A stretch of DNA of 53,857 nucleotides from an uncultured Christensenella sp. Lineage in GTDB: Bacteria; Bacillota; Clostridia; Christensenellales; UBA1242. The stretch lies in contig CASEHF010000003.1 in the NCBI GenBank assembly GCA_949287685.1, forward strand, positions 1 through 53,857, written 5' to 3'. Both the position numbers and the translations under genes were made by a program. A model generated the notes under the pieces. The model saw only the letters and a program-made list of their open reading frames with translations. It did no database searches and was not told the DNA's origin. Shown here piece by piece: positions 1 through 9,205 of the stretch; position 1 is the stretch's first letter, and every line of letters begins with the position of its first letter.

Positions 1-338
1 TGCAATAAAAAGGACAAGGTCACTTGCGCTAACTAGCACAAAAGTTTTTGAGTGGCTTGCGCAGTGGTCTACCGCAAGGCGTAGCCGCGGATAGACAATA
101 CCTTAGCCCGCGGAAGCCTCTTTAACTTTTCAAAAAACAAGACAGTAAAAGCCCGTATTTAGCGGGATTTTTTTGTTGTATTAAATTATATTAAGCGAAT
201 AGATACGGTACGCGAGCTCAGCGCGCGGCTTACATAACATCCTAATATATCGAAATTGATATTTAGATTTTATTTTAAAAAAAATCAAAAAACTCTTGCT
301 AATCATTAATTAATATGTTATACTAATAAATATCTTAC
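1..338. other. gene-free left edge with weak terminator and repeat-like fragments
   Basis: No gene is recognised here. A frame on the plus strand is open from the window edge to about base 110, but it is too short to judge and could be chance or the tail of an upstream gene. Bases 152-176 form a short GC hairpin (CCCG/CGGG) followed by seven Ts, a weak plus-strand terminator. Bases about 60-110 and 190-235 resemble fragments of the interspersed repeat found elsewhere in the window (GCGTAGCCGCGG, GAATAGATACGGTACGCG). Confidence 0.4.
296..324 (+). promoter_or_regulatory. promoter of tRNA-Leu
   Basis: TTGCTA at 296-301 and TATACT at 319-324 are separated by exactly 17 bp and lie 14 bp upstream of the tRNA, so transcription would begin just before its 5' end. 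Confidence 0.65.
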
Positions 339-425
339 GCCGAAGTGGCGAAATTGGCAGACGCAGCAGACTCAAAATCTGCCGAGAGCAATCTCATGCC
401 GGTTCGAGTCCGGCCTTCGGCACCA
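339..425 (+). tRNA. tRNA-Leu (anticodon CAA)
   Basis: The acceptor arms GCCGAAG and CTTCGGC pair fully. The anticodon loop is CTCAAAA in a GCAGA/TCTGC stem, giving anticodon CAA, which reads UUG. A long variable arm marks the class II (Leu/Ser/Tyr) fold, the T arm is GCCGG-TTCGAGT-CCGGC, and the CCA end is encoded. A hairpin terminator follows directly. Confidence 0.96.
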
Positions 426-428
426 AAA

Positions 429-459
429 AACACCTCCAAAAAGAGGTGTTCTTTCTTTG
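429..459. terminator. bidirectional terminator after tRNA-Leu
   Basis: AACACCTC (429-436) pairs with GAGGTGTT (443-450). A T-rich run follows on the plus strand and an A run (425-430) precedes it, so it can stop the tRNA transcript and the convergent ABC-exporter transcript. Confidence 0.8.
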
Positions 460-509
460 TGCCGAAGGCCGGACTCGAACCCAAGGGTTCGCACCGTTCG
501 GCTCAAGCC
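459..509 (-). repeat. inverted copy of the tRNA-Leu 3' end plus hairpins
   Basis: Bases 459-481 are a perfect 23-bp reverse complement of tRNA-Leu bases 401-423 (T arm and acceptor). The copy has no 5' tRNA half and cannot fold as a tRNA. It runs straight into a perfect hairpin, CGAACCC-AA-GGGTTCG (476-491), and a small one, GGCT-CA-AGCC (500-509). It lies between the terminator and the end of the ABC permease gene. It may be a tRNA-derived remnant or part of a structured 3' UTR; its function is unknown. Confidence 0.7.
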
Positions 510-564
510 TCACTCTCACGCCCGCCAGCAAAACGAGTTTAAGGATACAATATCCAAGTCGCCC

Positions 565-2214
565 TTATAGTGGCAAGTCTTTTTTATCGAACCTAAAGAC
601 ACCGATAATAAAGGTAACTATACCGATACCTAGCAGTATTGCAAATTTCCAGAGGTAACTCAGTCCACCATCGAGAATAGCAACGGTATCAAACAAGCTA
701 ATCACCGATAGGTAGTTAAAGAAGTTCATAGCCTCGATTCGCATAGCGCCAGGCACCACATTAGAGCCGAACAAACCTAAAATCGTACAAACCAGCGAGA
801 ATATGGTAATTCCGCCACCGATACTCATAGAGTATTTTGTGCGATTGAATAGCGCTGAACACATAAAACAGAAGCCCGCAATCGCAAACATTGTGAGGAA
901 TGCGCCTAGGTTAAACAGGAGTATTTCGCCATAATTTATAGCAAAATTATTTCCCCCGACCGCCCACACGGACACGACACTCACCGCAGTCAGGAGTAAA
1001 TACATCGCAAGTAATGCGACAATTAGGTATGTCATTTGCGTAACGGTCACGGTACGGCGCTTTGTCGGGGTCGACAGCACATACGCCATAGAGCCACTAT
1101 CCACCTGCCCAGCGAGCAAGCCATTCGCCACCATAATCACGAATACCATTGGCAGCAGCAAGCCCGCAATTCGGTAGAAAATTGACCCGATAATCAGTCC
1201 GTAAATATCCATATTCCCGAGTTCTGCAAGCGCCTCGCCTACTTTTTCGGGGATTTGGTCGGAAATGCTCTTGGTAGCCTCATCTCGAGCATCTGCCTTT
1301 TGCTCTGCAGTGGCTGCCGCATCTAGTCCTGCATTAATATTGTCCGCCTCGTATTCCGCAAGCCATAGAGTATATGTAGAAATTGCCGTATTCGAAATGA
1401 CCTTTACGGACACTGCAAATTGCTTTGCCTCATCCTCGGTAGCGCCCTCAGAAATCTGCATATCATGAACGGTGTCATACATCATTTCGTTTACATAATG
1501 AGTGGCAATAGGCTCGTAATAAGAAATATCAAACCCCGCTGCGGTAATATTGCCAGCCTCGATGTCTGCCTTGTACTGCGCGATTGCATCACTAGCCAAA
1601 GTACGCGCCTGCTCCGCTCTGTCCGCAGCCTCCTCTGGGGTCATATCCTCCTTTGCAACCTCACGGTCGTACGCCTGTGTATAAATCTCGGCGAGCATAT
1701 ACCCCTCTAGCAAATCTATACCCGATAGCGAAGTGTTGGCACTATAAAAGGTTAATAGCCCCTCGAGCATAGGAGTAATTTCCTCTAGCGAGTAGCCCAT
1801 ATTTTCTATGATGCTACCCCAAGTGTTTACAAACTCCGTAACGGTCTCGGTAATAAAAGTCTGCTTTTGCTCATCACTAGGCTCAGCACCCTCGTTTGCC
1901 TCGATGTACGCCTGCACGCGCTCATCATAGGGCGAAGTCACCATACCGAGCATAGCGCTCAGCCCATTAGTTTCATTATACATATCTACGGTCGTTAGAT
2001 ATAATTCGTAACTATCGACCGAGTTTTCCTTTAGATACGACTCTTGATCTGCCTGGGTAAAGACATTTTTTAATGAATCACGAATATCATTAATACCTAG
2101 GTTCCCCAAAACCACAATGACAATCGCTAACATTACACAGGTGGCGACAGTCACCACCAGCCACTTCACCCAGTTAGCCTTCATCGATTGTTTAAACAAC
2201 GCACTGCTAAACAT
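565..2214 (-). CDS. ABC exporter permease with large extracytoplasmic domain
   Basis: Integral membrane subunit of an ABC-2-type exporter. One membrane helix lies near residues 16-38, then about 300 acidic, helical residues predicted outside the membrane, then a C-terminal block of about five hydrophobic segments (roughly 350-545). This layout resembles permeases that work with a pair of separate ATPases. It is the last gene of a three-gene minus-strand operon, overlaps the preceding ATPase by 8 bp and has its own GGGAGGAG site 5 bp before the ATG. The substrate cannot be read from sequence; polyketide, bacteriocin or peptide export and self-resistance are all known for such systems. Role as ABC permease is well supported; anything more specific is not. 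Confidence 0.85.
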   Translation of the reverse strand: MFSSALFKQSMKANWVKWLVVTVATCVMLAIVIVVLGNLGINDIRDSLKNVFTQADQESYLKENSVDSYELYLTTVDMYNETNGLSAMLGMVTSPYDERVQAYIEANEGAEPSDEQKQTFITETVTEFVNTWGSIIENMGYSLEEITPMLEGLLTFYSANTSLSGIDLLEGYMLAEIYTQAYDREVAKEDMTPEEAADRAEQARTLASDAIAQYKADIEAGNITAAGFDISYYEPIATHYVNEMMYDTVHDMQISEGATEDEAKQFAVSVKVISNTAISTYTLWLAEYEADNINAGLDAAATAEQKADARDEATKSISDQIPEKVGEALAELGNMDIYGLIIGSIFYRIAGLLLPMVFVIMVANGLLAGQVDSGSMAYVLSTPTKRRTVTVTQMTYLIVALLAMYLLLTAVSVVSVWAVGGNNFAINYGEILLFNLGAFLTMFAIAGFCFMCSALFNRTKYSMSIGGGITIFSLVCTILGLFGSNVVPGAMRIEAMNFFNYLSVISLFDTVAILDGGLSYLWKFAILLGIGIVTFIIGVFRFDKKDLPL

Positions 2215-3148
2215 TTTTCTCCTCCCTTTGCCTAATCAATACCTCGCGGAAGTATTTTTCCAAATCGTATTTAACTTCGCTAATAAATTTTACATCATAG
2301 TGAGTTAGCGCCTTAAATAATTCGTTTACATTGTCGCTATCCACCTTAATGGTCACCTGATTATATTTTTCTTGGTCCCGAACAATCTCAAACTTGCGCC
2401 GTTTGAAATTCCTGTAGTCAGTCACGCCCGTAAACTCAATTTTAAAAGTCCTAAAACCGCGATTCTTGATTTTTGCGACCTCTACTATATCTATAATACG
2501 CCCATTCAGTATCATAGCCACTCGGTCACACAAATCCTCGAGTTCATCAAACATTTGACTACTCATAAAAATCGTTTTGCCGCGCGCCTTTTCCTCGTGC
2601 AAAATGTCTAGAAATGTAATACGCATCAGCGGGTCGAGCCCTGTAGTAGGCTCATCGAGAATTAGAGTCTCCTTATTTGCCATTAGGGCTGCGACTAGCG
2701 CGGTCTTTTGCTTCATACCCTTACTCATACGCTTTAGGTTTGCCGAGGTGTCGAGTTGCAACCTCTCAATCAGCTTATTCGCGTAACTCATATCCTCTAG
2801 CCCCAATAGTTCCGCCTGACTACGCAAAAATTCCGTACCCGTAGGCAGGTCTGGAAAAGCGATTTCTCCTGGCACATACTCGACATTTTCTTTGATTTTG
2901 CACGAATTTTTCCACGCATCTAGCCCATTTACCCTCACATCGCCCTTGTCTTGCTTTAAAAACCCCATTATGTGGCGAATCGTCGTCGTCTTGCCACTGC
3001 CGTTTGTGCCGACAAAGCCGAATACTTCGCCCTTTTTTACCTCAAAGTTTAAATCAAATATGCCGCGCCCGCCACCGTAGTCTTTTGTTAAATCATTTAC
3101 CACAATAGCGCTATCTGTGTTACTTGGGTTGTCTTTTTCTTTGCTCAT
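2207..3148 (-). CDS. ABC exporter ATP-binding protein with atypical H-loop
   Basis: Cytoplasmic nucleotide-binding subunit paired with the 3145-4095 ATPase and the downstream permease. Walker A is GTNGSGKTTT (about residues 47-56), the signature is MSKGMKQK, Walker B is LILDEPTTGLD, followed by a C-terminal extension of about 100 residues. The H-loop reads SSQMFDE: the usual histidine is glutamine, whereas the partner has SSHIFNE. The signature also departs from LSGGQ. This suggests an asymmetric pair with one degenerate ATP site (inference). The start overlaps the stop of the upstream gene as ATGA, implying translational coupling. Confidence 0.9.
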   Translation of the reverse strand: MSKEKDNPSNTDSAIVVNDLTKDYGGGRGIFDLNFEVKKGEVFGFVGTNGSGKTTTIRHIMGFLKQDKGDVRVNGLDAWKNSCKIKENVEYVPGEIAFPDLPTGTEFLRSQAELLGLEDMSYANKLIERLQLDTSANLKRMSKGMKQKTALVAALMANKETLILDEPTTGLDPLMRITFLDILHEEKARGKTIFMSSQMFDELEDLCDRVAMILNGRIIDIVEVAKIKNRGFRTFKIEFTGVTDYRNFKRRKFEIVRDQEKYNQVTIKVDSDNVNELFKALTHYDVKFISEVKYDLEKYFREVLIRQREEKNV

Positions 3149-4095
3149 TTAAACACACCCCCAAAATCTTTGTCCTCTTTATAAAAATGCATAAAGTAGT
3201 CCTCGAGAGTATACTTGTTTTCTATAAACTCCTCGACTTTATACTTCGAAATAGCCTTAATTAACTCGTTTATTAGCTTATCGTTTACCGCCACCTGCAC
3301 CTCGAGTTTGCCCTCATTGACACTAGAAATGGCTATGCGCTTTGCCTTGTCCGTGTTTTTCCTAAGGCGCGGGAATTCTTGCTCAAACTTATGTAACTCC
3401 TCTAAATTGCTAAAAATCACCCTAAAGGTCTTGTTCTCGTTGTGCTTTATAGACTTTGCCGCAAACTCGGAGACAATGCGCCCATCTTTTATAATAGCGA
3501 TTCTATCGCAAGTGTCCTCGACCTCATTAAATATATGCGAGGAAAGGAAAATAGTCTTGCCGCGCTTTTTCTCATCTTTTATGAAGTCGACAAACACCTG
3601 CTGCATCACGGGGTCTAGCCCACTCGTAGGCTCATCGAGAATCAATACCTCGGGGTCGTTCATAAACGCAGCGACTATTGCGAGTTTGCGCTTGTCCCCT
3701 AGGCTCATTTTTTTTGTTTCGCCCACTGGGTCAAACTCAAACTTTTCGAGCAAAAACTCGATTCTATCGTTTGAGGCATGTCTTAAGTCGCGCATCATAC
3801 GAATAAACTCCCAGCCAGTCAGCCCCTCAGGCAGTGCGATTTCTCCAGGCAAATAACCTATGTATTTAAGTATCTCGTAGTAGTACTTAAACGAATCTTT
3901 GTTAAACACCAAAATCTGCCCTTTGTCGGGTTTGGAAAAGCCCAGAATGTGGCGGATGGTTGTGGACTTGCCAGCACCATTAGGTCCTAAAAAGCCGAAT
4001 ACTTCGCCCTTAGCAACTGATAAATTTATATCGAAAATACCACGGCCGTGTCCATAGTCTTTTGTTAAGTCGTTAATTTTAATTATATCTTCCAT
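3145..4095 (-). CDS. ABC exporter ATP-binding protein (first gene of operon)
   Basis: Nucleotide-binding subunit with a canonical set of motifs: Walker A GPNGAGKSTT (about residues 38-47), signature MSLGDKRK, Walker B LILDEPTSGLD and H-loop SSHIF. About 90 residues of regulatory-looking C-terminal domain follow. It is homologous to the next gene and probably arose with it by duplication. The start has an AGAGAGGG site 5-6 bp upstream. It leads the operon ATPase-ATPase-permease, all on the minus strand with overlapping ends, so equimolar assembly of a heteromeric exporter is likely. Confidence 0.92.
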   Translation of the reverse strand: MEDIIKINDLTKDYGHGRGIFDINLSVAKGEVFGFLGPNGAGKSTTIRHILGFSKPDKGQILVFNKDSFKYYYEILKYIGYLPGEIALPEGLTGWEFIRMMRDLRHASNDRIEFLLEKFEFDPVGETKKMSLGDKRKLAIVAAFMNDPEVLILDEPTSGLDPVMQQVFVDFIKDEKKRGKTIFLSSHIFNEVEDTCDRIAIIKDGRIVSEFAAKSIKHNENKTFRVIFSNLEELHKFEQEFPRLRKNTDKAKRIAISSVNEGKLEVQVAVNDKLINELIKAISKYKVEEFIENKYTLEDYFMHFYKEDKDFGGVFK

Positions 4096-4293
4096 ATCAT
4101 ACCCTCTCTTAATATGGATTTTCTTTATATTTATTATATCATATTTATAAAAAAAATCAACATTATGAGCAATAATATTGATTTTAAATAAATTATTAAT
4201 TTATGTATAATTTTTTATGATTTTTGGCGCATTTTGTTGACTAGTATAAAAACTACACTTCCTGTATTTATACACTTTATATTTTGAGATGAT

Positions 4294-4352
4294 TTAAGAG
4301 GAATAGATGCGGTGCGTAGGCGGTGCGCAGGCACAGTGCACCAGCTCAAGCC
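4294..4352 (+). repeat. interspersed repeat, module B
   Basis: In the 304-bp gap between the ABC operon and typA. It begins GAGGAATAGATGCGGTGCG and continues with tandem variants of GCGGTGCGTAG, matching copies near 40.99, 44.46 and 47.47 kb. No gene is seen in the rest of this gap, which is AT-rich. Confidence 0.75.
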
Positions 4353-4399
4353 TTTTTTGAACTTTGGCTAGCGCGTATATTTATTAATTAATTTTTACC

Positions 4400-6235
4400 T
4401 TATTTATTTGCATTTTTCGCACGGTAGCGGGCTTGGGCGCGCTTGTCGTGGTCGAGAATGATTTTGCGGAGGCGAATACTCTGTGGAGTTACCTCGAGCA
4501 ATTCATCATCGTTTAAAAACTCAATCGACTTCTCCAAACTCATCTTTTTAGGCGGAATTAAATGCAGCGCATCATCAGAGCCCGCAGCACGCATATTAGT
4601 CAACTGCTTACGCTTGCACACATTTACGACCAAATCATCACCGCGAGGGTTTTCACCCACAATCATTCCAGCATACACCTTGTCCCCAGGGGAAACGAAT
4701 AGAGTGCCGCGCTCCTGTGCATTTGCGAGCCCATAGCCTATACACTCGCCAGTCTCGTGAGCGACCAAAGCGCCACACTGTCTGCGCTCGATTTCACCCT
4801 TGTAGTAGTCGTAGCCATAATGCACGCTACTCATAACGCCCTCGCCTCGGGTATCGGTCATAAACTCGGACTTGTATCCAAACAATCCGCGGCTAGGAAT
4901 CAAAAACTCGAGCCTTGTCCTGCTGCCCTGTGGGCGCATTTCGAGTAAATCACCCTTACGGACACCCATTTTGGACATCACGGTACCCACGCACTCCTCA
5001 GGCACATCGATAACCAACTTATCAATCGGCTCCATTTTCTTACCAGCATCATCGTACTTAATGAGAACCTTTGGCATAGAAACCTGAAATTCATAGCCCT
5101 CTCTACGCATATTCTCAATTAAAATTGACAGGTGCATTTCGCCCCTACCGCGCACACGAAATGCCTCGGTCGAATCAGTGTCCTCGACACGCAGAGAGAG
5201 GTCGCGAATAGTCTCCTTGTATAACCTCTCGCGCAGGTGTCTACTGGTGACAAACTTCCCTTCTTTTCCTGCAAAAGGGCTATCGTTTACCATAAAAGTC
5301 ATCTCGACACTCGGTTCGCTAATCTTTACAAACTCGAGCGGCTCGACATTCTCGGTATCACAAATTGTGTCACCAATCATAATGTCCCCGAGCCCTGCTA
5401 CACACGCGATATCGCCAGTCGTGACTTCATTTGTCTCGACCTTTTTCATACCATCGTAAATAAACAACTGTTGCACGCGCACGCGCTCCACCTTTTCAGG
5501 CTCAAAGTAGTTTGCAATCGCCACCATCTGCCCGACACTGATTTTACCATTCTCAATCTTACCTACGGCGAGTTTGCCTAAAAAGTCGCTATGCTCGGTA
5601 TTGCTAACGAGTAGTTGCAGAGGCTTTGTCTCATCTCCGCTGGGTGCTGGAATGTGGTTAATAATCTCCTCAAAAAGAGGCTGCATATCGGTGCCTTGTT
5701 TATCCTTATCCTTGCTAGCAATCCCCAGCCTTGCAGAAGCATAAATTACAGGACTGTTTAACTGGTCATCGTTTGCATTTAAATCAAACATTAACTCCAG
5801 CACCTCATCCTCGACCTCTGCAATACGAGCATCGGGGCGGTCGATTTTATTTATTACTACAATCACCTTTAGATTCAGGGCTAGCGCCTTTTCTAGCACA
5901 AATCTAGTCTGTGGCATAGTCCCCTCAAAGGAATCGACAACCAACAGCACGCCATCTACCATTTTCAAGGCGCGCTCGACCTCGCCTCCAAAATCCGTGT
6001 GCCCTGGGGTGTCTATGACATTAATCTTGTAGTCGCGGTAATGTATGCTCGCGTTTTTGGCTAGAATAGTGATGCCGCGCTCGCGCTCCAATTCGTTTGA
6101 GTCCATTACGCGGTCGCCGACCTCTTGATTACTGCGGAACACACCACCCTGCTTCAACAACTCGTTTACTAGACTGGTTTTACCGTGGTCTACATGGGCA
6201 ATAATTGCTATGTTCCTAATTTTTTGTTTATCCAT
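4400..6235 (-). CDS. typA: ribosome-associated GTPase TypA/BipA
   Basis: Translational GTPase of the EF-G family that binds the ribosome under stress or low temperature and helps 50S assembly. The 611 residues match the usual 600-615. G1 is AHVDHGKT (13-20), G2 is in ERERGIT, G3 is DTPGH, G4 is NKID and G5 is in the SARLG segment. The BipA-specific C-terminal part ([21 protein letters not shown]) is present. The ATG has an AGGAG site about 7 bp upstream. It is a single gene, with a divergent lipoprotein gene upstream. Confidence 0.97.
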   Translation of the reverse strand: MDKQKIRNIAIIAHVDHGKTSLVNELLKQGGVFRSNQEVGDRVMDSNELERERGITILAKNASIHYRDYKINVIDTPGHTDFGGEVERALKMVDGVLLVVDSFEGTMPQTRFVLEKALALNLKVIVVINKIDRPDARIAEVEDEVLELMFDLNANDDQLNSPVIYASARLGIASKDKDKQGTDMQPLFEEIINHIPAPSGDETKPLQLLVSNTEHSDFLGKLAVGKIENGKISVGQMVAIANYFEPEKVERVRVQQLFIYDGMKKVETNEVTTGDIACVAGLGDIMIGDTICDTENVEPLEFVKISEPSVEMTFMVNDSPFAGKEGKFVTSRHLRERLYKETIRDLSLRVEDTDSTEAFRVRGRGEMHLSILIENMRREGYEFQVSMPKVLIKYDDAGKKMEPIDKLVIDVPEECVGTVMSKMGVRKGDLLEMRPQGSRTRLEFLIPSRGLFGYKSEFMTDTRGEGVMSSVHYGYDYYKGEIERRQCGALVAHETGECIGYGLANAQERGTLFVSPGDKVYAGMIVGENPRGDDLVVNVCKRKQLTNMRAAGSDDALHLIPPKKMSLEKSIEFLNDDELLEVTPQSIRLRKIILDHDKRAQARYRAKNANK

Positions 6236-6256
6236 TTTTCTCTCCTAAAACAACAA

Positions 6257-6273
6257 AGAGCGTGGCACGCTCT
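6257..6273 (-). promoter_or_regulatory. palindrome in the typA 5' leader
   Basis: AGAGCGTG and CACGCTCT are perfect inverted arms around a single G, 22 bp upstream of the typA start. It could be an operator or an RNA hairpin near the ribosome-binding site. The rest of the 487-bp divergent interval (6236-6722) holds no gene, only the lipoprotein promoter. Confidence 0.45.
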
Positions 6274-6524
6274 ATGTAAAATATTATTTTGTAAAGTTTA
6301 TTATAGCATAATTTAGTGCATTAATCAATACATTTTTATTACATTAATGCGGAATTTTTAAAATAATCGCGTTAATACTTTTAAAAACGCTCTAGTTTCA
6401 TCTCGCCACAGTGTGCCTGCCTATCTATTTAGATTTATGGAATAAGTGGTATTGAGATTTTTATTTAGCCTGCCGCTTTGACTTCCGTTTTATCCTGTAA
6501 TTTTATCCGATTTTGGCTCCAGAG

Positions 6525-6553
6525 TTGACATTACCCCTTAAATTCTATATAAT
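6525..6553 (+). promoter_or_regulatory. consensus promoter for the lipoprotein operon
   Basis: TTGACA (6525-6530), a 17-bp spacer and TATAAT (6548-6553) are a perfect housekeeping-sigma promoter. The predicted leader is about 160 nt, longer than usual for this window; I do not recognise a riboswitch in it. Confidence 0.8.
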
Positions 6554-6722
6554 TGAATAGTTTAGGACAAACCAGCCTCACTCATCGCGACAATTTAAGG
6601 CGTACGGTCACCAAAAATAGCGCTTTTAGGCGGTGTATCTAGGCTTAAAAATACTTTTTACATCGTTTGTCGCTGACAAAACCGCGCCCCCTACACAAAA
6701 TATATTTTACGGAGAAATAACC

Positions 6723-7952
6723 TTGACAAAAACAAAAAACACGACTCTATTTGCTCTTTTTTTAATCATTGTAGCGAGCATTATGTTCACAGGATGTGGG
6801 CAACTCACCACTCTAACCACTGTGTATGCCGATGGCTCGCGTAGTTATTCCTACGCGATTACCCTCGATGACACCGTTCTAGATGCCTATGACCTTGATA
6901 AAACCGAGGTTATGAGCGCCATTAATAGCGTGGTGAACACTTACCGCGACACCTTTTTCTCGGGGCGCGACACTACAGGTGTGGAGTTAACTCACGGAAT
7001 AGCCGAAAATAGCAGTGATGTGTATCAAATCTTGCTCACATTCTCCTCGTTCGATGCGCTGTGCGCCTTTTTAGGCACGAGTCCTGAGGAGGTAGCCTCC
7101 ACCCCCGCCACAATTAAAAAGGGTATTTTTGTCAGTCAAGAAGTAATCGCAGATAGTAATTTAACAGATAGTAGTGAGTTGTTGGTCGAGATGTTTCTAA
7201 TCCCCGATTTAATCGAAGGTATCAACATCGCCTTTGCGGAACGCTTTTTTGGGGGTGACCGCACGATTACTAATCAACTGTTTAACGCAATTGACACCTA
7301 TATCGTACGCGCATACCCGAGCAGTCTAAAAATCAAGTCTAACGCCGATGAGGTGGCTACTTTGATTACAAACTACGGGGTCACCGACCCGACACCCACC
7401 ACATACTCCGCCCACCTCTGGCACTGCACAATGGGTGAGCCTGTCCCGCATATATATGTCTACCGCGATGTCTACCTCAATGAAAACCGAATTGCGTGGT
7501 ACCTACTCGGTATCGGTATTGCCCTTGTTTTCGGTGCGATACTAGCGGCGGTGCTGTACTTTAGACACAAAAGTGGCAAAGATGAACCGCCCAAAGAGCC
7601 TGCCTTTACCGTGATTGATAACGGCAAAATGCTGATTTTTGAGCCAAAAAATACCGAGCCTAATATACAAGATATCGCCCAGCACGACCGCACTTTGCAA
7701 ACCGACACGCCTCCGCCCCCGCCTCAAAAAAGCCCTGAGGAAAACGCCCCCGTACAGAGTGATTTAAGCACAAATCAAAGTCAAGATACCAATTGCACAC
7801 CCGCAAAAGATACCGAGATAAACAACAACGAAAAGCAGAATAGTACAGAGCCCCACACCGACACAACTACTAGCCACGATACTCAAAATACTAGCCAAGT
7901 TAGCGAAAGCACCCCAAACGACATAACCGAAAAAGACAATAATAAATCATAA
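6723..7952 (+). CDS. lipoprotein with C-terminal membrane helix and Pro/Thr/Asn-rich tail
   Basis: I choose the TTG at 6723, not upstream in-frame codons. It follows a well-spaced GGAG and makes the N-terminus a clean lipoprotein signal: Lys-rich start, hydrophobic core, lipobox FTGC with Cys about residue 25. An extracytoplasmic domain of about 230 residues follows, then a membrane helix (around WYLLGIGIALVFGAILAAVL), then about 120 polar residues rich in Pro, Thr, Asn and Gln. With both a lipid anchor and a second membrane helix, the tail should be cytoplasmic (inference). No family is recognised. The next gene starts 40 bp downstream, probably in the same operon. Confidence 0.7.
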   Translation: MTKTKNTTLFALFLIIVASIMFTGCGQLTTLTTVYADGSRSYSYAITLDDTVLDAYDLDKTEVMSAINSVVNTYRDTFFSGRDTTGVELTHGIAENSSDVYQILLTFSSFDALCAFLGTSPEEVASTPATIKKGIFVSQEVIADSNLTDSSELLVEMFLIPDLIEGINIAFAERFFGGDRTITNQLFNAIDTYIVRAYPSSLKIKSNADEVATLITNYGVTDPTPTTYSAHLWHCTMGEPVPHIYVYRDVYLNENRIAWYLLGIGIALVFGAILAAVLYFRHKSGKDEPPKEPAFTVIDNGKMLIFEPKNTEPNIQDIAQHDRTLQTDTPPPPPQKSPEENAPVQSDLSTNQSQDTNCTPAKDTEINNNEKQNSTEPHTDTTTSHDTQNTSQVSESTPNDITEKDNNKS

Positions 7953-7992
7953 TAACGCATTTCAATCTAAAAAACACCAAAAGGACCGTAAA

Positions 7993-8415
7993 ATGGAAGA
8001 ATTTGAAACCTACAAAGAAATGTTTAATGGCTACGACACAGTCGAGCGCGAACTCGGGCATTTCCCCGCCTTTATAGACAGCGTAATTAGCGATATCAAG
8101 GTAAACAATCGTGAAATTAGCCTCGATTTTGCACTGTTTGCGGAGGAATATATCGCGACCATCGAATTAAAAAACGCCGAAATTGCTACCCTAAAGGTTG
8201 CGACCGCCAACCCCAATATGGATGCAAACTATATCTATAACATAGCGGTTACTACCGAAAAAGAACGCCTCGTGTTAGTGCTATACGGATTTGAAGCGGA
8301 GGAAATCTTTAAAGCATATTTTACCGATGCGAGCATTCACATAACCGCGGACACGGAGCGCAAAACTCGGCGCTTTATCAACGCAGTTTTTCACAACCTC
8401 CCCAAACTCAACTAA
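7993..8415 (+). CDS. hypothetical protein, second gene of lipoprotein operon
   Basis: 140 residues, mixed alpha/beta pattern, no signal peptide or membrane segment and no motif I recognise. AAAGGA stands before the ATG. It begins 40 bp after the lipoprotein and has matching codon use, so the two are probably co-transcribed. A cytoplasmic partner that interacts with the lipoprotein's tail is possible but unsupported. Confidence 0.7.
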   Translation: MEEFETYKEMFNGYDTVERELGHFPAFIDSVISDIKVNNREISLDFALFAEEYIATIELKNAEIATLKVATANPNMDANYIYNIAVTTEKERLVLVLYGFEAEEIFKAYFTDASIHITADTERKTRRFINAVFHNLPKLN

Positions 8416-8473
8416 TCTAACTAGCACAAGTTTAGTATAAACACAAAAGAAAGGTACGAAATTAACTTTTCAC

Positions 8474-8502
8474 TAGACAAAACACTTTAATTGTGCTAAT
8501 AT
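8474..8502 (+). promoter_or_regulatory. promoter of the superoxide reductase gene
   Basis: TAGACA (8474-8479), 17 bp, TAATAT (8497-8502), followed by an AGGAG site and the ATG at 8533. Confidence 0.6.
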
Positions 8503-8532
8503 TAAAAATATCTATCGATTAGGAGAAAAAAT

Positions 8533-8943
8533 ATGACAAATATTACTTTTTATCGTTGCCCCGTGTGCGGCAATATCGTTATGAAAATTTTAAATAGCGG
8601 CGTGCCTGTAGTGTGCTGTGGACAGCCTATGCAGGAATTAATCGCAAACACTACCGATGGCGCTAGTGAAAAGCATGTGCCTGTGGTAGCGCTACTCGAT
8701 AACTCCGTAGGAGTAAGTGTTGGGGTCGTGCCTCACCCAATGACAGATGAGCACTACATTCAATGGGTTTATCTCGAGACCACTATGGGCGGGCAATTCC
8801 ACTACCTACACCCAAATGAGGAGCCCGATACTACCTTTACCCTCGCCCCAAACGAGCGTGCCTTGTGCGTGTATGCATACTGTAACCTCCACTCCCTATG
8901 GATGCACGAGGTTGACCCCGAAAAAGACCGCCAATTTATCTAG
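8533..8943 (+). CDS. dfx: desulfoferrodoxin (superoxide reductase)
   Basis: Cytoplasmic two-iron enzyme that reduces superoxide to hydrogen peroxide without releasing oxygen, typical of anaerobes. The N-terminal desulforedoxin centre has Cys9, Cys12, Cys28 and Cys29. The catalytic FeHis4Cys centre is visible as His48 (EKHVP, with the conserved Glu-Lys pair), His68, His74, Cys117 and His120 (CNLHSLW). The 136 residues are slightly over the usual ~125. It has its own promoter and stands alone between the lipoprotein pair and valS. Confidence 0.96.
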   Translation: MTNITFYRCPVCGNIVMKILNSGVPVVCCGQPMQELIANTTDGASEKHVPVVALLDNSVGVSVGVVPHPMTDEHYIQWVYLETTMGGQFHYLHPNEEPDTTFTLAPNERALCVYAYCNLHSLWMHEVDPEKDRQFI

Positions 8944-9205
8944 TTTGAAAAAGACTTTGTTCCTAGATTATTAAACAACTTTTTAACAAAAATTTGATTA
9001 TTAAACCTTTAATAAATATCTTATTGTTAAACTATTTTTAAACCTCTAATTTAAAATTTATTCGAATATTAAAAAACACATTTTTGCGGCATAGTCGCAA
9101 TTTTTAATCACTATGTCGCAATTTTTATAGGCTAAGTGGTATTTTTAATAAACTTGCCTAGCCCTAATTAAACTATACTACATTTTAGACAAGAAAGGAA
9201 TCACT

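Noticed and set aside
446..658. Open frames reading through the inverted tRNA-Leu 3' copy
   Set aside because: They arise from antisense tRNA sequence and overlap the ABC permease gene; there is no ribosome-binding site.
6633..6722. Upstream ATG start for the lipoprotein gene
   Set aside because: It has no ribosome-binding site and adds 30 residues before the lipoprotein signal; the TTG at 6723 with GGAG fits much better.
8944..9205. T-box leader upstream of valS
   Set aside because: I looked for the T-box consensus and a terminator/antiterminator pair and saw neither; only short direct repeats of TCGCAATTTTTA.
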